Counted from the stretch's first letter, positions 34,346-45,390 are shown. The stretch: 64,000 bases of DNA from Hawksworthiomyces lignivorus (GCA_002917075.1 NTMA01000008.1:682001-746000), one strand, 5' to 3'. Program-made: numbers and translations. The notes: generated by a model not told the origin, from the sequence alone.

Positions 34346-35715
34346 TTATGTAGTTTCGGTATAACCGTGTGTCCATGCTGCTAGAATCTTGCCTGTACAC
34401 GGCCCAAACCCGACTCGGCCAGCAGCTGATCCAGCCCAGCCCCGCAAGGTAACGGTGTCACCGTCTTGCAAGAACTTGCGTGTCTCGCCGCTCTTTCCCA
34501 GGACTACATCCTTCTTACCACCATCGGTCAGCTCGAGGAAGCTGCCCTGAGATCCTGGCTCCGTACCGCTGATCGTTCCAGAACCAAGCAGATCACCAGG
34601 GTTCAGCGGACAGCCGCCAACAGTATGGTGGGTGAGCATCTGCGGGAAGGACCACAGAAGGTAGCGAGCATTTCCTCGAGAGAGAGTGGCGGGGGTCGAC
34701 ATCGTAGAGGCTGAGTGAGATTAGCAGAGAAGGGCATGAAAAGAGGGAAACAAGAGAGCTCACTCTGGATGTCCACTTCGAGCGCAAGATCGAAAAAGTT
34801 CTTGGGCTCTGCAGGCTGCAAGTATGGCAGCACCGCGTGCTCGTTGGCAATGCCCTCACTCCGGAATTGTTCTAGGGCGTCGGCTAGGACGACCCATGGG
34901 CTGATGGTAGTGGCAAAGTTCTTGCCGTTGAAAGGTCCCAGAGGTACGTACTCCCAGGCCTGGATGTCGCGTGCGGACCAGTCGTTGAGCAGCACATAGC
35001 CAAAGATGTACCTCTCAGCGTCGGCCAGACGCACGGGCTCGCCCAGTCGGTTAGCCGTGCACACAAATGCCCCGAGTTCTAGCTCAATGTCCAGCCGCCG
35101 GCTTGGTGCCCACTCTGGTTGCTTTGTCGCCGCGTCCAGCAGCTGGCCCCACGGCCGCCGCACCGGTGTACCCGAGACCACAACGGACGATGCGCGTCCG
35201 TGGTACCCGACTGGAAGGTGCGTGTAGTTGGCCTGGAGGGCATTGGCAGGGCCGCGGAAGAGCACGCCCACGTTGAAAGCGTGGTGCTTCCCAGCGTAGA
35301 AGTCCGTGTAGTCACCGATGCGCATAGGCAGGTGCATTGTGGCGTCGCTGCGGGGTACTAGACAGGCTTGCCGCAGATCTGCATTGTCCCGCAGCACAGC
35401 ACCATGGGCCGTTTCCTGGGCGAGCACGTCTTGCAGATAGGAACGCACCTGAGTGTGAGCCGCTCTGCCAAGGGCGGCGAAGGCATTGAGATCCGGTTCC
35501 TGAAAGACGGCTAGAGAAGATGAGGAGTCGAAGCTTTCTAATCCAGAGAACCCATTCTTTGCAGCAAAGACAGATAGGAGCAACACATGGTCTCCAATGG
35601 CAACGGCAGGTCGCGGTTCTGGCAGCACTTCTGTTGAGACAATGCCGAACGGCAGATTGGCCAAGGAGAAGTCAGAGTCCGCAGGGATCTCGAGCCACGA
35701 AGCGCCAGCCATCAT
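34346..35715 (-). CDS. fahA: fumarylacetoacetase
   Basis: Two exons, 35715-34764 and 34710-34346, give 438 aa. The 53-bp intron (GTGAGC, GCTAAT branch, CTCAG) joins EVDIQ to TSTMSTPATLSRGN. The N-terminal SH3-like domain starts with SWLEIPADSDFSLANLPFG; the catalytic domain carries the hallmark IGDYTDFYAGKHHAFNVG, LPVGYHGRASSVVVSGTPVRRPWGQ and LELGAFV blocks, then LLNDWSARDIQAWEYVPLGPFNGKNF. It hydrolyses 4-fumarylacetoacetate to fumarate and acetoacetate, the last step of phenylalanine/tyrosine degradation. It is transcribed divergently from the isomerase gene that makes its substrate, 423 bp apart, as in the Aspergillus tyrosine cluster. Homogentisate dioxygenase is not in the window. Confidence 0.96.
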
Positions 35716-36138
35716 TTGCAAATTAGGACGATTGTGAGCACAGAAACGAGAACTCTCAATAGTTATTTGAAGACGGTTCTGCTCTTATAAAACATATTAA
35801 AAAGCAATGTTTTGTCGAACTTCTGTCAATTGGGCGCGGAGGCGCATCGAATTCCGACGCTAGCCGAAAGTGCGGAACGAAATGCGCCAGAGACGTCATT
35901 CCAAACGGAATACACATCCGCGCCTCTAGTGCTCCTACAAACTCCGCATTTCATGTAAGTGAAGTCTCGGCGTGTTCTGGGTGGTTTGCATGCAACCAGA
36001 GTTATGTCAGATGTCATAAGATGTGCCTCGCTTTTTGTTGCGGGGAGGGTTCTCTAGTCTCTTCTGGAGACCGATCAATGACCCAAGTCAAGACGTTACC
36101 AAGTACATATTCACTTAAGACACACTTTCTATTACAAT
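35716..36138. promoter_or_regulatory. bidirectional promoter of the tyrosine-degradation pair
   Basis: 423-bp gap shared by fumarylacetoacetase and maleylacetoacetate isomerase. It contains a TTATAAAACAT element at about 35788 on the fahA side. Co-regulation is inferred from the arrangement. Confidence 0.6.
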
Positions 36139-36927
36139 ATGGCGCAGCAAACTTTACCAGCCGCCGGTTCCTTCGAGGGCCAGCTCATCTTGTACTCCTA
36201 TTATCGCTCGTCATGCTCGTGTCGCGTTCGCACTGCCTGCAACCTCAAAAAGCTCCCGCTGACCTTCCGCTACATCAACCTACTTGCCGGTGCCCATAAA
36301 GAGCAGGATTTCCTATCTAGCGTCAACCCAGGCGCAGTCGTTCCCGCACTTGTGGTCACAGACAAGGCCGGGCGCACCGTGGTTACTATCACCCAGTCCG
36401 TGGCTATCCTCGAGTTTCTCGAGGAATATTTTCCAGATGCCCCGGCCCTGCTCCCCTCGGCCACCACTCACCCGCTCGAGCGCGCCCGCGTGCGCGAGCT
36501 GGTAAACCTCATAGCGTGCGACACTCAACCACCTACCAACCTGCGAGTGCTGCAGCGTGCCCGCACCCTAGGTGTATCCAGCGAGCAGTGGTGCCAGGAA
36601 TTTATGGCCTATGGCTTGCAAGCTTATGAAGCACTCTTGGCCCAACCGGCAGCAGGGGCCGCCAAAGTTGAGATAGAAGCAAAGGCGAATGCAGAGGAAG
36701 GAGAACAGACACATCGTCCACCATACTATTCTGTCGGCGACGGAATTACGCTAGCTGATGTGGTCCTGGCACCGGCCATGGAGAATGCCCTTCGCTGGGG
36801 TGTTGACATTGGGCAGTGGCCACATTTGCAGCGGGTCTATGAGAGTATTTGTACGTTGCCCGAGTTTGTTGCTGCGGATTGGAAGCATCAAGAAGACACG
36901 CCAGTGTCTCTGAGAGCAAATACATAA
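36139..36927 (+). CDS. maiA: maleylacetoacetate isomerase (zeta-class GST)
   Basis: Intact 262-aa frame. The N-terminal thioredoxin-like domain has the zeta-class active-site SSC motif (Ser24-Ser25-Cys26, in YYRSSCSCRVR), NPGAVVPAL, and ITQSVAILEFLEE. The helical domain has LVNLIACDTQPPTNLRVL and GDGITLADVVLAPAMENA. The enzyme isomerises 4-maleylacetoacetate to 4-fumarylacetoacetate with glutathione. It is about 35 residues longer than typical members because of an Ala/Glu-rich insert (about 171-200) before the YSVGDGITLAD segment. Position next to fahA supports the call. Confidence 0.94.
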   Translation: MAQQTLPAAGSFEGQLILYSYYRSSCSCRVRTACNLKKLPLTFRYINLLAGAHKEQDFLSSVNPGAVVPALVVTDKAGRTVVTITQSVAILEFLEEYFPDAPALLPSATTHPLERARVRELVNLIACDTQPPTNLRVLQRARTLGVSSEQWCQEFMAYGLQAYEALLAQPAAGAAKVEIEAKANAEEGEQTHRPPYYSVGDGITLADVVLAPAMENALRWGVDIGQWPHLQRVYESICTLPEFVAADWKHQEDTPVSLRANT

Positions 36928-37115
36928 ATTAACCACGAGAAATCTTTCTCATGTACATGCCTCCTAAAGTGTTTTGATGTTTGATAATCATGGACTTTCC
37001 TCTTTCAAACTTTGATTGCTTTCTTACGGAATAATATGAAATGGGTTGAATTGTAATTGAATTTCGATCTTAATGACTCGAGAACGTTCACGAGAAATAA
37101 TCTCATGCTGTTCGA

Positions 37116-38261
37116 CTATCTGGTAACATTACATGTCGGACATGAAGGATCCATTAAGCCATGATATTTCAACTGTCCACAACCTGCCTGTATGAAACTG
37201 GCCTGTCTCGGGAATTCATGTGAGTCTCCGAAGTACTCCAACGTTTTGCCACCTCCACACGTGTCATTTCCATGGATGTAGTAGTATAGCCGACATGCGC
37301 CACTCCACTCGAGAGTCCACTCGCTCGCTGCACACCCAGGATTGTCGAGACACAACTGGCAGCACGTGCTGGCGTCCATATCTGGGATCCCGATCAGCGT
37401 GGGCGGAAACTCGATGGGAAAGACCCAGTCTCGTGGCAGCAGCTGGACAGCAGCGCCGTGGCCGTCTCTCTCGGAAATGAGGTTAGTAGGTGCACACTGG
37501 GTCGCGCGGGTCACAGTTGGTGTTTCGGAGCAAGCAGTAGAAATGGTTTTCGTGGCATAAGCGAGGTGCCAGTCGCTGCTAGTCACGGTGGTGGTGGTAG
37601 CATAGACGGTGTTATTGTACCTGAACGGCGCAACGGCGATGGTCTTGTTCTCTGATAAGGTTGTTGTCGATAGCCAGTTGGATCCTGTTACGGTAGATGT
37701 GACGGTAACAGTATGGCCAACGTTGGTTAGCACACGGTACGATGCTTTAAGTGTGACATAAGTGGTTACAGCGATTGGCCAGACAGTTGGTGCCGTGGTG
37801 ACTTGGCCTGGAAATGGACTGTATGTGCTTGTGTACTCTGTGACGGTTTTGCTAGGTTGTGCACTGTTGGTACATATGGACGACGAAAATGTAACAGTGG
37901 CTCGTGCCGGGCTGACCCAGAGGACAATGGTTGAGGTTCCATTGCTCCTGATGACACGCGGAGTCGACAAAGTAGTGTAGATGGCCGACGTATACGTCGA
38001 GACAGGTAATGTCAGCTGTTCGGTGATCCAACGCGTCACAGTCCTATCACTACTTGTTGCCGGTTCACTAGTGTAAAGAGTCGTAATTTCTAGGCTAGTA
38101 GATCTCTGAACTGGTGTGGCTGGTATGCTATCATATTTTACCGTGCTCCAACTTGAGTATTCCTCAGTGATAAAGCTGGTAAGAACCCACGTAGACTGGT
38201 TTTGCGCATATGAAGCGGTCGCTGTAAGACCCACGAGGGTCAACATAAGTCGCAGAGCCAT
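37116..38261 (-). CDS. secreted Thr/Ser-rich protein with C-terminal Cys-rich apple/PAN-like domain
   Basis: Intact 381-aa frame. A signal peptide covers residues 1-19 (MALRLMLTLVGLTATASYA). Residues about 20-270 are Thr/Ser/Val-rich with tandem T-V-T-like strands, several N-x-S/T sites and few Cys, as in O-glycosylated cell-wall proteins. Residues about 285-380 contain eight or more Cys in a pattern starting MDASTCCQLCLDNPGCAASEW, then GACRLYYY and FIQAGCGQ, like apple/PAN modules that bind protein or sugar. No GPI signal is seen. A cell-wall or secreted adhesive role is likely but unproven. Confidence 0.78.
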   Translation of the reverse strand: MALRLMLTLVGLTATASYAQNQSTWVLTSFITEEYSSWSTVKYDSIPATPVQRSTSLEITTLYTSEPATSSDRTVTRWITEQLTLPVSTYTSAIYTTLSTPRVIRSNGTSTIVLWVSPARATVTFSSSICTNSAQPSKTVTEYTSTYSPFPGQVTTAPTVWPIAVTTYVTLKASYRVLTNVGHTVTVTSTVTGSNWLSTTTLSENKTIAVAPFRYNNTVYATTTTVTSSDWHLAYATKTISTACSETPTVTRATQCAPTNLISERDGHGAAVQLLPRDWVFPIEFPPTLIGIPDMDASTCCQLCLDNPGCAASEWTLEWSGACRLYYYIHGNDTCGGGKTLEYFGDSHEFPRQASFIQAGCGQLKYHGLMDPSCPTCNVTR

Positions 38262-40268
38262 TATTATGAGTAGCTATTCCGTATTTACCCGTGCGCGTTA
38301 TTGACAAACATATTGAGAACTGAGTGTTTCTCGTGAACTAGACTTGCCTTTGTTATCTTATATCTCTTGAGGCTTCCGTAAATCGCTTACTTCTTGATAT
38401 TGAAATCAATGCTGTCGTCAGCTCGTCGAACGTTACAGTCTCAGCAACTAAAAGGATTACGAATGCAATTTTTTTCTTTTGAATCTCGAGCACAGATGCA
38501 AAGTTTCTTGTTTATATCGGTTACTAATTTGTTGCCATTAGCCGCGCTTTATCTACAGGATAAACCTGCGTATACTTACGTAGGTGCGGAACGTTACATT
38601 CGAACTTTGTATTTTCCTATCATAAGTGCTTTCCCCACTCTCTACTTCGGTCGACTTTGGGCACCTTGCGCTGAATATTGGGCCAGGATCGATCTCCGTG
38701 CCGATATGTGTATATATCTCCAGTATATCTCATCGTATTAAGGTACTCTACTAGTAGACCACGATTGGCAACGTGAGCAATGGAAACGAGATACTTGTTT
38801 GGGTTTGCTTCATCTCGAGACTAGTAAGGTAACCGACAGGTTGGTTACGATCAGTTGCTAGCTATCACATCAGCCCAACTAAAGTCTTCATTAAATAGAA
38901 GCTCTTGTTCTAACAAAAATAAGTAATATCACGTCGGATGATAGCTGGGTTGATTTAGGCTGGTACGTGACAAGGAAACTTGCCAGGGTCTTCGCTGGGA
39001 TCGGTGAAGGTCATTGAGGTGCTAGTGGAATGATGCTAGGACTGATTGCCAAGATACCTTTGGCATGGGGTAAGATCGGTTTATATATATAACTAGTCAA
39101 TTTAGGAGTGTGCGGTATTGCATGTTGATGAAGAAGATTATCATATGCTTCTACAAGACGGGCTAAGAAGATTCTCGGGAAGGTTTTTAAAGACGTGATT
39201 GAACAAATTGTAAGATATTGATGTAATTCTTTTTGGTTTCATTCTATTATGTGGTTTTAATTACGTCCTGACTTATTACTATGTTATTACTTTGACTGCA
39301 GAGGTTGATTCGATTACAACAGAAATACAAAGTCGATACTGAGCATCATTGCTATCGTATCAAAATCTTTGTCTAGTTAATAGGAGGTTGTTCTGTATTT
39401 TCAGCACCTAGGCAATTCAAACTTACTCCGATATTGTGTCAATGGCTGGCCCGAAAGCTGTAGGTTCAGGTGTGTTATGGATTATGGGCTAAAGGTGAGC
39501 GATGGCTGGAAATTCAACTGCGTTTCCGCCAGAGACCTTCAAAGAAGCTAGTTCAAGGAGTGAATCAGTTCGCCGGAGGTGGTGCACTTCATGGTAGGTC
39601 ACTGGTTTTCACAACACACCTCAGCGTTGGTCCTATGTAAAACTGGCCATCCATTCCGACTCCGTTTCAACACTGTTGGCGCGAATACCCGTCTCGGCGT
39701 TGGTGTTGGTCCAAATATCCACCAGAGCATGCGAAGCTATGAAACTGCACATTAGCAGACCTGGCCTCCTTTACAAAAGTACCGTCCGAAAATAGACCAG
39801 GCTGAAACCGATAAGTCATCCCACCTCATATTAACATCCAGCCTCACGCAATTCACACCTCCTTCTTCAGACCCCTGGCCGGTGAGGGTGTGGCAAGTCT
39901 TGCACTAGTTGGAAGAGCTGAATGAGAACAATCCCCGAGAGTCATATCGCTGCACAAATAGCTTTTGGCGGTCGCACAATTGCAGATGGCGTCCAATTGG
40001 AAATGCTTTGCTAGCGCCATGAACCTTATTTCGGGAATTCCCATCCCAGCTCTAATTAACGCACCCCAGCCTAGATGCGCAAATAAAAGACGAATACTTG
40101 GGGTGGTCATGGATGGCGGCAAATGCAGCCTCAAGGCTCTGAGCTGCGAGCTGTCTTACAATAATATGTTCTTATATATATGTCCACCCTACTGCGCTTT
40201 AATTTGTCTTTATCATTCCTCATACTAACTAACGTCACGCTATTTCTCTCTGTTTAAAAAAATTCAAT
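38262..40268. other. spacer, no gene seen
   Basis: 2 kb, AT-rich. The 115-codon plus frame at 38394 has no coding character. Promoter for the downstream HET gene is expected near 40150-40260 (CTTATATATATG at about 40171). Confidence 0.45.
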
Positions 40269-43200
40269 ATGACTATAAGTGACACCAGCGGCACAGCCGC
40301 CGAGCAGACAAAGGCTCAGCGCTCAGATCCCCAGTCATTCGATGACAGTAACCTGAGCCGGGTCCGGCAATACAAGTACGACAAGCTGCCCAGCAAAGAA
40401 AAGAGGATCAGGCTCCTGAGACTAATGAGCGGAACAACACACGGGGCGGAGATATTCTGCGAGCTCATCGAAGCAGATTTTGAAAACTCAGACCACGTCC
40501 CGAAGGAAGTGGTGGCTAAACCACGTAAGACGCGGTCACAGCGAGGTGATTCGACGACGGAAACCGAAGAGGAAGACGAAGAGACGCCACAGCAGGAGAA
40601 ATTGAAAGGGCGCCAAAGAAAACCAAAAAGAAAGACGATCGAGTACGAGGCGCTCTCGTGGTGCTGGGGAAACCAGCCAGCCGACTGCGCGGTGCAGATC
40701 ACCAAGAATGGCGTCACATACAAGAAGAGCGTGAGCCGTGAGCTCGCTCTGGCACTCATGTACCTGCGCCTCCCTGACCGGACGCGGACGCTCTGGATCG
40801 ACTACTTATGCATCGACCAAGCCAATCACGAGGAGCGCAACCACCAGGTGCAGATGATGTCGCGGATCTACACGCGGGCCAAGGAAGTGTGTATCTGGCT
40901 CGGGGAGGATAACGACGAGAGCACGATGGCGATCGAGTTCATCCACCGCGAGATCACGGTGCTCAAGAACTTTGACACCATCTGCTCCGACAAGCGCTAT
41001 GCGGAAAAGTGGCAGGCGCTGATGATGCTGATGCAGCGGGAGTGGTTCTCGCGCCGTTGGGTGGTGCAAGAGATCGCGCTGGCCACGCAGGCGCGGCTGT
41101 ACTGCGGGCCCAAATCGATTCCGTGGACGGAGTTTGCCGTTGCCGTGGAGCTGTTTGTCGAGGTGGAGACGGCCTCGCACCGCCTGTCAGAGATCATGCA
41201 GCGCGAGGAGAAGTACCGACACATTCCGAACTGGTTCGAGCACGTCTCAGAACTAGGTGCCAGTCTGCTCGTGCAGGCGACGGGAAAGGTGTTTCGCGCG
41301 CACGGGACGCCGGGGCAGGCTAAGGGCAGTGGAGCGTGGACCCGCGATGACCGCAACGACAACGGCGACGACAGCAATGGCAACAGTAGCGCCGGCGGTG
41401 ATACGCCTAAAGAGACAGAGGCAGACGATGAGACAGACGATGAGACAGACGACGAGACAGACGGCGAATCGAGCGACGAATCAGATGAGGAGTCAGACGA
41501 CGAGCCGGACTACAACGAACAGGACAACGTGCCGGATAATGGCCCTGCTGCAGCCAAGAGCAGCGGGCGCAAACGAAAGCGGCGCATGTCGGAGTTCAAT
41601 CCCATCGACCCCCTCGACCGGCGGAGCCTGCTCAGCCTGGAATACCTCGTCTCGACCATGTTCATCTTCAAAGCGGCCGAGCCGCGGGATGTCGTGTACT
41701 CACTGCTCGCCATCGCTCGAGACGCCACGCCGTTTGCCAAGTCGTCGGCATTTGGAGATCGTGACGAGTCGATCTTGACACTGACCTTAATGGATGCCTT
41801 TTTGGAAGAGAAACCGTTCATTGTCGACTACGGACGGCCCTACGTGGACGTCTGCCGCGACTTTGTCGAGTTCTGCATCCGGCGCAAGCACAAACTGGAC
41901 AAAGTTCAGGCGCTAGACATCTTGTGCCGGCCCTGGGCCCTAGAAAAGCAGACGGGAAAATCCACGCGGTTCACGCCCAGGCGCAAGACCAGACACGACG
42001 AGGCCGCGCTCCAGAAGAACGATTCCACGGGTAAGAAGAGGGTGAATAGTGCGGGATGGGAAGCGGAGAAGAGAAAGCGGATTGAATATTGGGATAAAGC
42101 AGAGCAAACCATCTTGCCCGACTGGGCAGACATAAAAAAGATGTATTTTCCCGACTTCAAAGAGAAGAGCGGAACGGCAAGAAAGAAGCGAAAGAGGGGA
42201 GGGCATCACAGCAGCGGCTCCGGCTCCCGGGACGAGACTTCTCATGAAGAGAGTTTTAATGAGCGGGAAGACAGGCTTCTCGAGCTGCCGTCTTGGGTGA
42301 ACCGGGCATCAAAGGCCCCCTTTAGCTTGTATCACCATCCGGGGCAGATATACAAGACGGGGCGGGCGGCGGCAGACCCGCTAGTGGGCCAATCGCAGGA
42401 CGGCCACAAAAACTATAGCGCAGCGCAGACGCAGCCAGTCAACCTCGGCGACCTTAAGTTCCGGCGGCGGCCGCAGCTGCGGCACTATAGCCTCTACGTA
42501 AAGGGCTTCGAGCTGGACGAAGTGGCGGTGACCAAGGACGCCTCGCAGGGTGGCAACATTCCCAAGGCATGGCTCGACCTGGCGGGCTGGGACGCGCCCT
42601 ACACGGTAGACCCGCCGGACGCGTTCTGGCGCACGCTGGTGGCGGACCGCGGGCGCGACAACCGCAACCCGCCCTACTACTACGCGCGGGCGTGCAAGGA
42701 GTCGGTGCTCAAGGGCGGCGTGGCCAGTGGACGGGTCAACACTACGGCGCTGATCGACAACGAGCGCAACTCGATCGTGGCCGAGTTCTGCCGGCGTGTG
42801 CAGGCGGTCGTGTGGGGCCGCAGCCTGTTCAAGACCAAGAGGGGACGGCTGGGGCTGGCGAGTGACGTGCAAGTCGGCGACAAGGTCTGCATTCTCTACG
42901 GGTGCACGGTGCCGGTGATCCTGCGGATGCACAGGAAGGAGGCGGGAGACAGCGAGAGAGAGGCCTTTGAAGACCAGGTGGAGATGCTTAAGACGGTCGT
43001 GCGTAAGTTCGAGAGGATCTGCGAGCGGAAGAAAAAATACGGGACAATGAAAGTGCGACACATGAACGATGGCAGCAGGACACGGAACAGGACGATGGCT
43101 GCCGAATCCCTGGCCGATCGCGGTGATGCAGGGAGCAGTGCGGTAGAGGGTAATACCGAGGCGGCGGAAAGCAATTCGGAAGCGGGAGAAGGCAATGCCG

Positions 43201-43415
43201 AGACAACAGAGAGGGATGGAGAAGACGGTGCATTGAGAGCACCAAATAGGGCCCGGACTCTTCTTGAAATGAATAGGAAACAGGCCGCCGAGGAAGACCC
43301 CGATCGCTGGTGCCAGTTGATTGGAGAGAGCTATGTGCACGGAATGATGGACGGCGAAGCTCTGCGAGAGAAATTCTACAGTGGCATCGCAGATAGAGTA
43401 TTTGAGTTAAGATAA
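40269..43415 (+). CDS. large HET-domain protein with acidic repeat insert
   Basis: Intact single-exon frame of 1048 aa. The HET domain begins with IEYEALSWCWGNQ (about residue 123), followed by TLWIDYLCIDQANHEERNHQVQ, the MSRIYTRAKEVCIWLGED segment and EWFSRRWVVQEIALA (about 255-275). A charged, basic linker precedes it (about 75-122). After the domain comes a very acidic stretch (about 370-430) with DDET and SDE repeats, encoded by a 12-base tandem repeat at 41421-41465, and then KRKRRMSEF, a candidate nuclear signal. A second basic stretch lies at about 600-660 (RKKRKRGG). A C-terminal region of unknown type ends with a heptad-like EGNTEAAESNSEAGEGNAE segment. Two HET genes in 20 kb is notable. 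Role in heterokaryon incompatibility is inferred from the domain. Confidence 0.9.
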   Translation: MTISDTSGTAAEQTKAQRSDPQSFDDSNLSRVRQYKYDKLPSKEKRIRLLRLMSGTTHGAEIFCELIEADFENSDHVPKEVVAKPRKTRSQRGDSTTETEEEDEETPQQEKLKGRQRKPKRKTIEYEALSWCWGNQPADCAVQITKNGVTYKKSVSRELALALMYLRLPDRTRTLWIDYLCIDQANHEERNHQVQMMSRIYTRAKEVCIWLGEDNDESTMAIEFIHREITVLKNFDTICSDKRYAEKWQALMMLMQREWFSRRWVVQEIALATQARLYCGPKSIPWTEFAVAVELFVEVETASHRLSEIMQREEKYRHIPNWFEHVSELGASLLVQATGKVFRAHGTPGQAKGSGAWTRDDRNDNGDDSNGNSSAGGDTPKETEADDETDDETDDETDGESSDESDEESDDEPDYNEQDNVPDNGPAAAKSSGRKRKRRMSEFNPIDPLDRRSLLSLEYLVSTMFIFKAAEPRDVVYSLLAIARDATPFAKSSAFGDRDESILTLTLMDAFLEEKPFIVDYGRPYVDVCRDFVEFCIRRKHKLDKVQALDILCRPWALEKQTGKSTRFTPRRKTRHDEAALQKNDSTGKKRVNSAGWEAEKRKRIEYWDKAEQTILPDWADIKKMYFPDFKEKSGTARKKRKRGGHHSSGSGSRDETSHEESFNEREDRLLELPSWVNRASKAPFSLYHHPGQIYKTGRAAADPLVGQSQDGHKNYSAAQTQPVNLGDLKFRRRPQLRHYSLYVKGFELDEVAVTKDASQGGNIPKAWLDLAGWDAPYTVDPPDAFWRTLVADRGRDNRNPPYYYARACKESVLKGGVASGRVNTTALIDNERNSIVAEFCRRVQAVVWGRSLFKTKRGRLGLASDVQVGDKVCILYGCTVPVILRMHRKEAGDSEREAFEDQVEMLKTVVRKFERICERKKKYGTMKVRHMNDGSRTRNRTMAAESLADRGDAGSSAVEGNTEAAESNSEAGEGNAETTERDGEDGALRAPNRARTLLEMNRKQAAEEDPDRWCQLIGESYVHGMMDGEALREKFYSGIADRVFELR
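41421..41465 (+). repeat. 12-bp tandem repeat coding for DDETDDET
   Basis: About four imperfect copies of GACGATGAGACA within the HET gene; units differ at synonymous sites. Gives an acidic repeat that could vary in length among strains. Confidence 0.75.
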
Positions 43416-44795
43416 GGAGGATGATCCATGCAGTATTCTTATTTGTACAGTTGGCTGGGCCACTGTAGCAGGAGCCTTTCCAATTTCCAACATGTAACAA
43501 GAGTAAACGCATTTGAGTAAACCTTATTCTAATTTAATTTTCTTTCTCTTAAAAAAAAGTGGAGGCATTTGTTCTCTGAAAAAAAGGTGCATTAGTCAAA
43601 GAAAAGCTTTCGTTCTCACGTACTCCCTACGCAGGGCTGAGTCGGAAGCAGACGGGATACACAATGGTCATCTACATATGTAGCTCCTGGCGGCGATGCT
43701 CATGATAAGGACGATCTTCGTTTAGGCGTACATAATATGCTTAGATCCGCTTTTTTGTCGACAAGAGCAGTAATACAATACGACGGCAAAATCAAAACCG
43801 GTAGTTTATGCCAAAAATTTCCAGTTCAGGAGATATCAACCTGAAGAGCGCGGTATTTCCTTAGCATGACCCCACTTAATGCCGGGTCACATCGTGATCA
43901 TTGTCTCTGATGAAAATGTTTTGTCCTCTTATTGCCTCAGGCATGAATGAACATACCACATTGATCCAGGGAAGAGGGGCGCACATCCCACGTTTTTATC
44001 CCCTCTGGGTCTCTCGTTTCTGGTCTAAGCCTACGGTCTTGGCTCGAGCTCTGGGCCATGTCCATTTATGTATTACTCGCCATACTACACGTACTCCGTA
44101 TGTACTGACCATATTAAGGTTTTTTTTTTTTCCTGTTGAAGATCTCTGTTGAAAGTTAGCACCCGAAATACCGAATCACCGAAAGAGGATAAATGAGAAA
44201 TAAGAAGTATAGAAAAGAAAGAAATAAAAAGCAAATAAAAAAAAAATTTCGGTCATTTTTTTTCAACTAGACCAACAATAGCCAAAGAGGTGCTACTAAG
44301 CAATCGACGGACCCTGGATGCAGGTCTAGGCGGGGATTCACGCGTCGCTTTGGCAAACATACCGGCGGCCGTCGAGATCAAGGAACAGCGAAGAAGGACA
44401 AAAAAAAAAGACGGGCTACCGACTACGTCTTCAAATTGACGGCCTCATGTGAGTCACGGAGCGGATAAGTCCACAATAGCAGAAGAGCATTAGCAGCTGG
44501 CTAGCAAGCATTAGCAACCATCAGTAGTCGGGGTCTCATACTCCTTTCTCGTGTCTCCGACTCGTAGCGCGGAGATACTTCGTCATAATCCAACGATCAA
44601 CGACCCTCTTGGACAACTTTTTACATCACGCTGGCAAATTTTTATTCAATCCATAGGCTTATGCGGCCTGTTTCGGTACCGATTAATAAATGCAGGCATG
44701 GTGGACGGCGCCATTTTTCTGCAGGCTTAACTTGTCGCTGTTCTCCGATCTCCACGTCCGCCATTCCACGCGTCTTCCATCTTCTTCCATCCCGA

Positions 44796-44819
44796 CCCCT
44801 CCCCTCTCCCCTCTCCCCT
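44796..44819 (+). promoter_or_regulatory. cluster of four CCCCT stress-type elements
   Basis: CCCCT at 44796, 44801, 44808 and 44815. CCCCT/AGGGG is the stress-response element bound by Msn2/4/Seb1-type factors in fungi. Linking it to katG, 1.2 kb downstream, is inference; the pyrimidine-rich background weakens it. Confidence 0.4.
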
Positions 44820-45008
44820 CATCCCTTCTCTTTCGATTTCCCCAACTCCCTCAATTGTCCCAGTGCAGCATAACGTAGGCATATCGCGCATCAATTCCCT
44901 GTCCTACTAAGCTCCTACTTGTACATCCTCTCCCACCGCTCTCTCCCACTGTCGGGCTTCCCTCCGTCGTAAGTTTCTCCCATTTCGGCCGATCGCGCCA
45001 TTAGCCGG

Positions 45009-45019
45009 CCAATCACGTG
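45009..45019 (+). promoter_or_regulatory. CCAAT box overlapping CACGTG E-box
   Basis: CCAATCACGTG, a CCAAT-binding-complex core directly followed by a bHLH palindrome, about 970 bases before the preferred katG ATG. Function inferred. Confidence 0.4.
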
Positions 45020-45390
45020 CTTTCGCGAGACCATTACGTGTCAGGTCGGGTCGCAAAAGAGACGAAAGAGGCAGCCCCACCGGCTTGTGCTAGCTCCAGT
45101 GCATCAGCCAAGCCCAGAATGGAGTAATAGTGCCGACAATGTCGCCTGTAGAGGGGCAGAACAGTGCAATTGCTGGGCCATTGCTCTCGCATCTCAAGTT
45201 TTCGAGCGCGTCTCCCTCTCTCAAGTTCCGTCCTTTTCTTTCACCCAGCTCGCCCAGTTCCAACTCTCTAGTCCAAGCTATCCACTCTTTCCAAGTGGGT
45301 CGAGCTGCCCCTCCTGCCAATTGGATACCGGGTATTACATTACGTGAGTGGGCAGATGCAAAGTGCGGGGTAATTCGTCCGAGATCCGCA

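Noticed and set aside
38394..38741. 115-codon plus frame in the 38-40 kb spacer
   Set aside because: AT-rich, no domain, no bias; expected by chance in 2 kb.
42381..43340. 319-codon minus frame opposite the large HET gene
   Set aside because: His/Pro/Leu/Arg-rich shadow with no domain; coding bias is on the plus strand.
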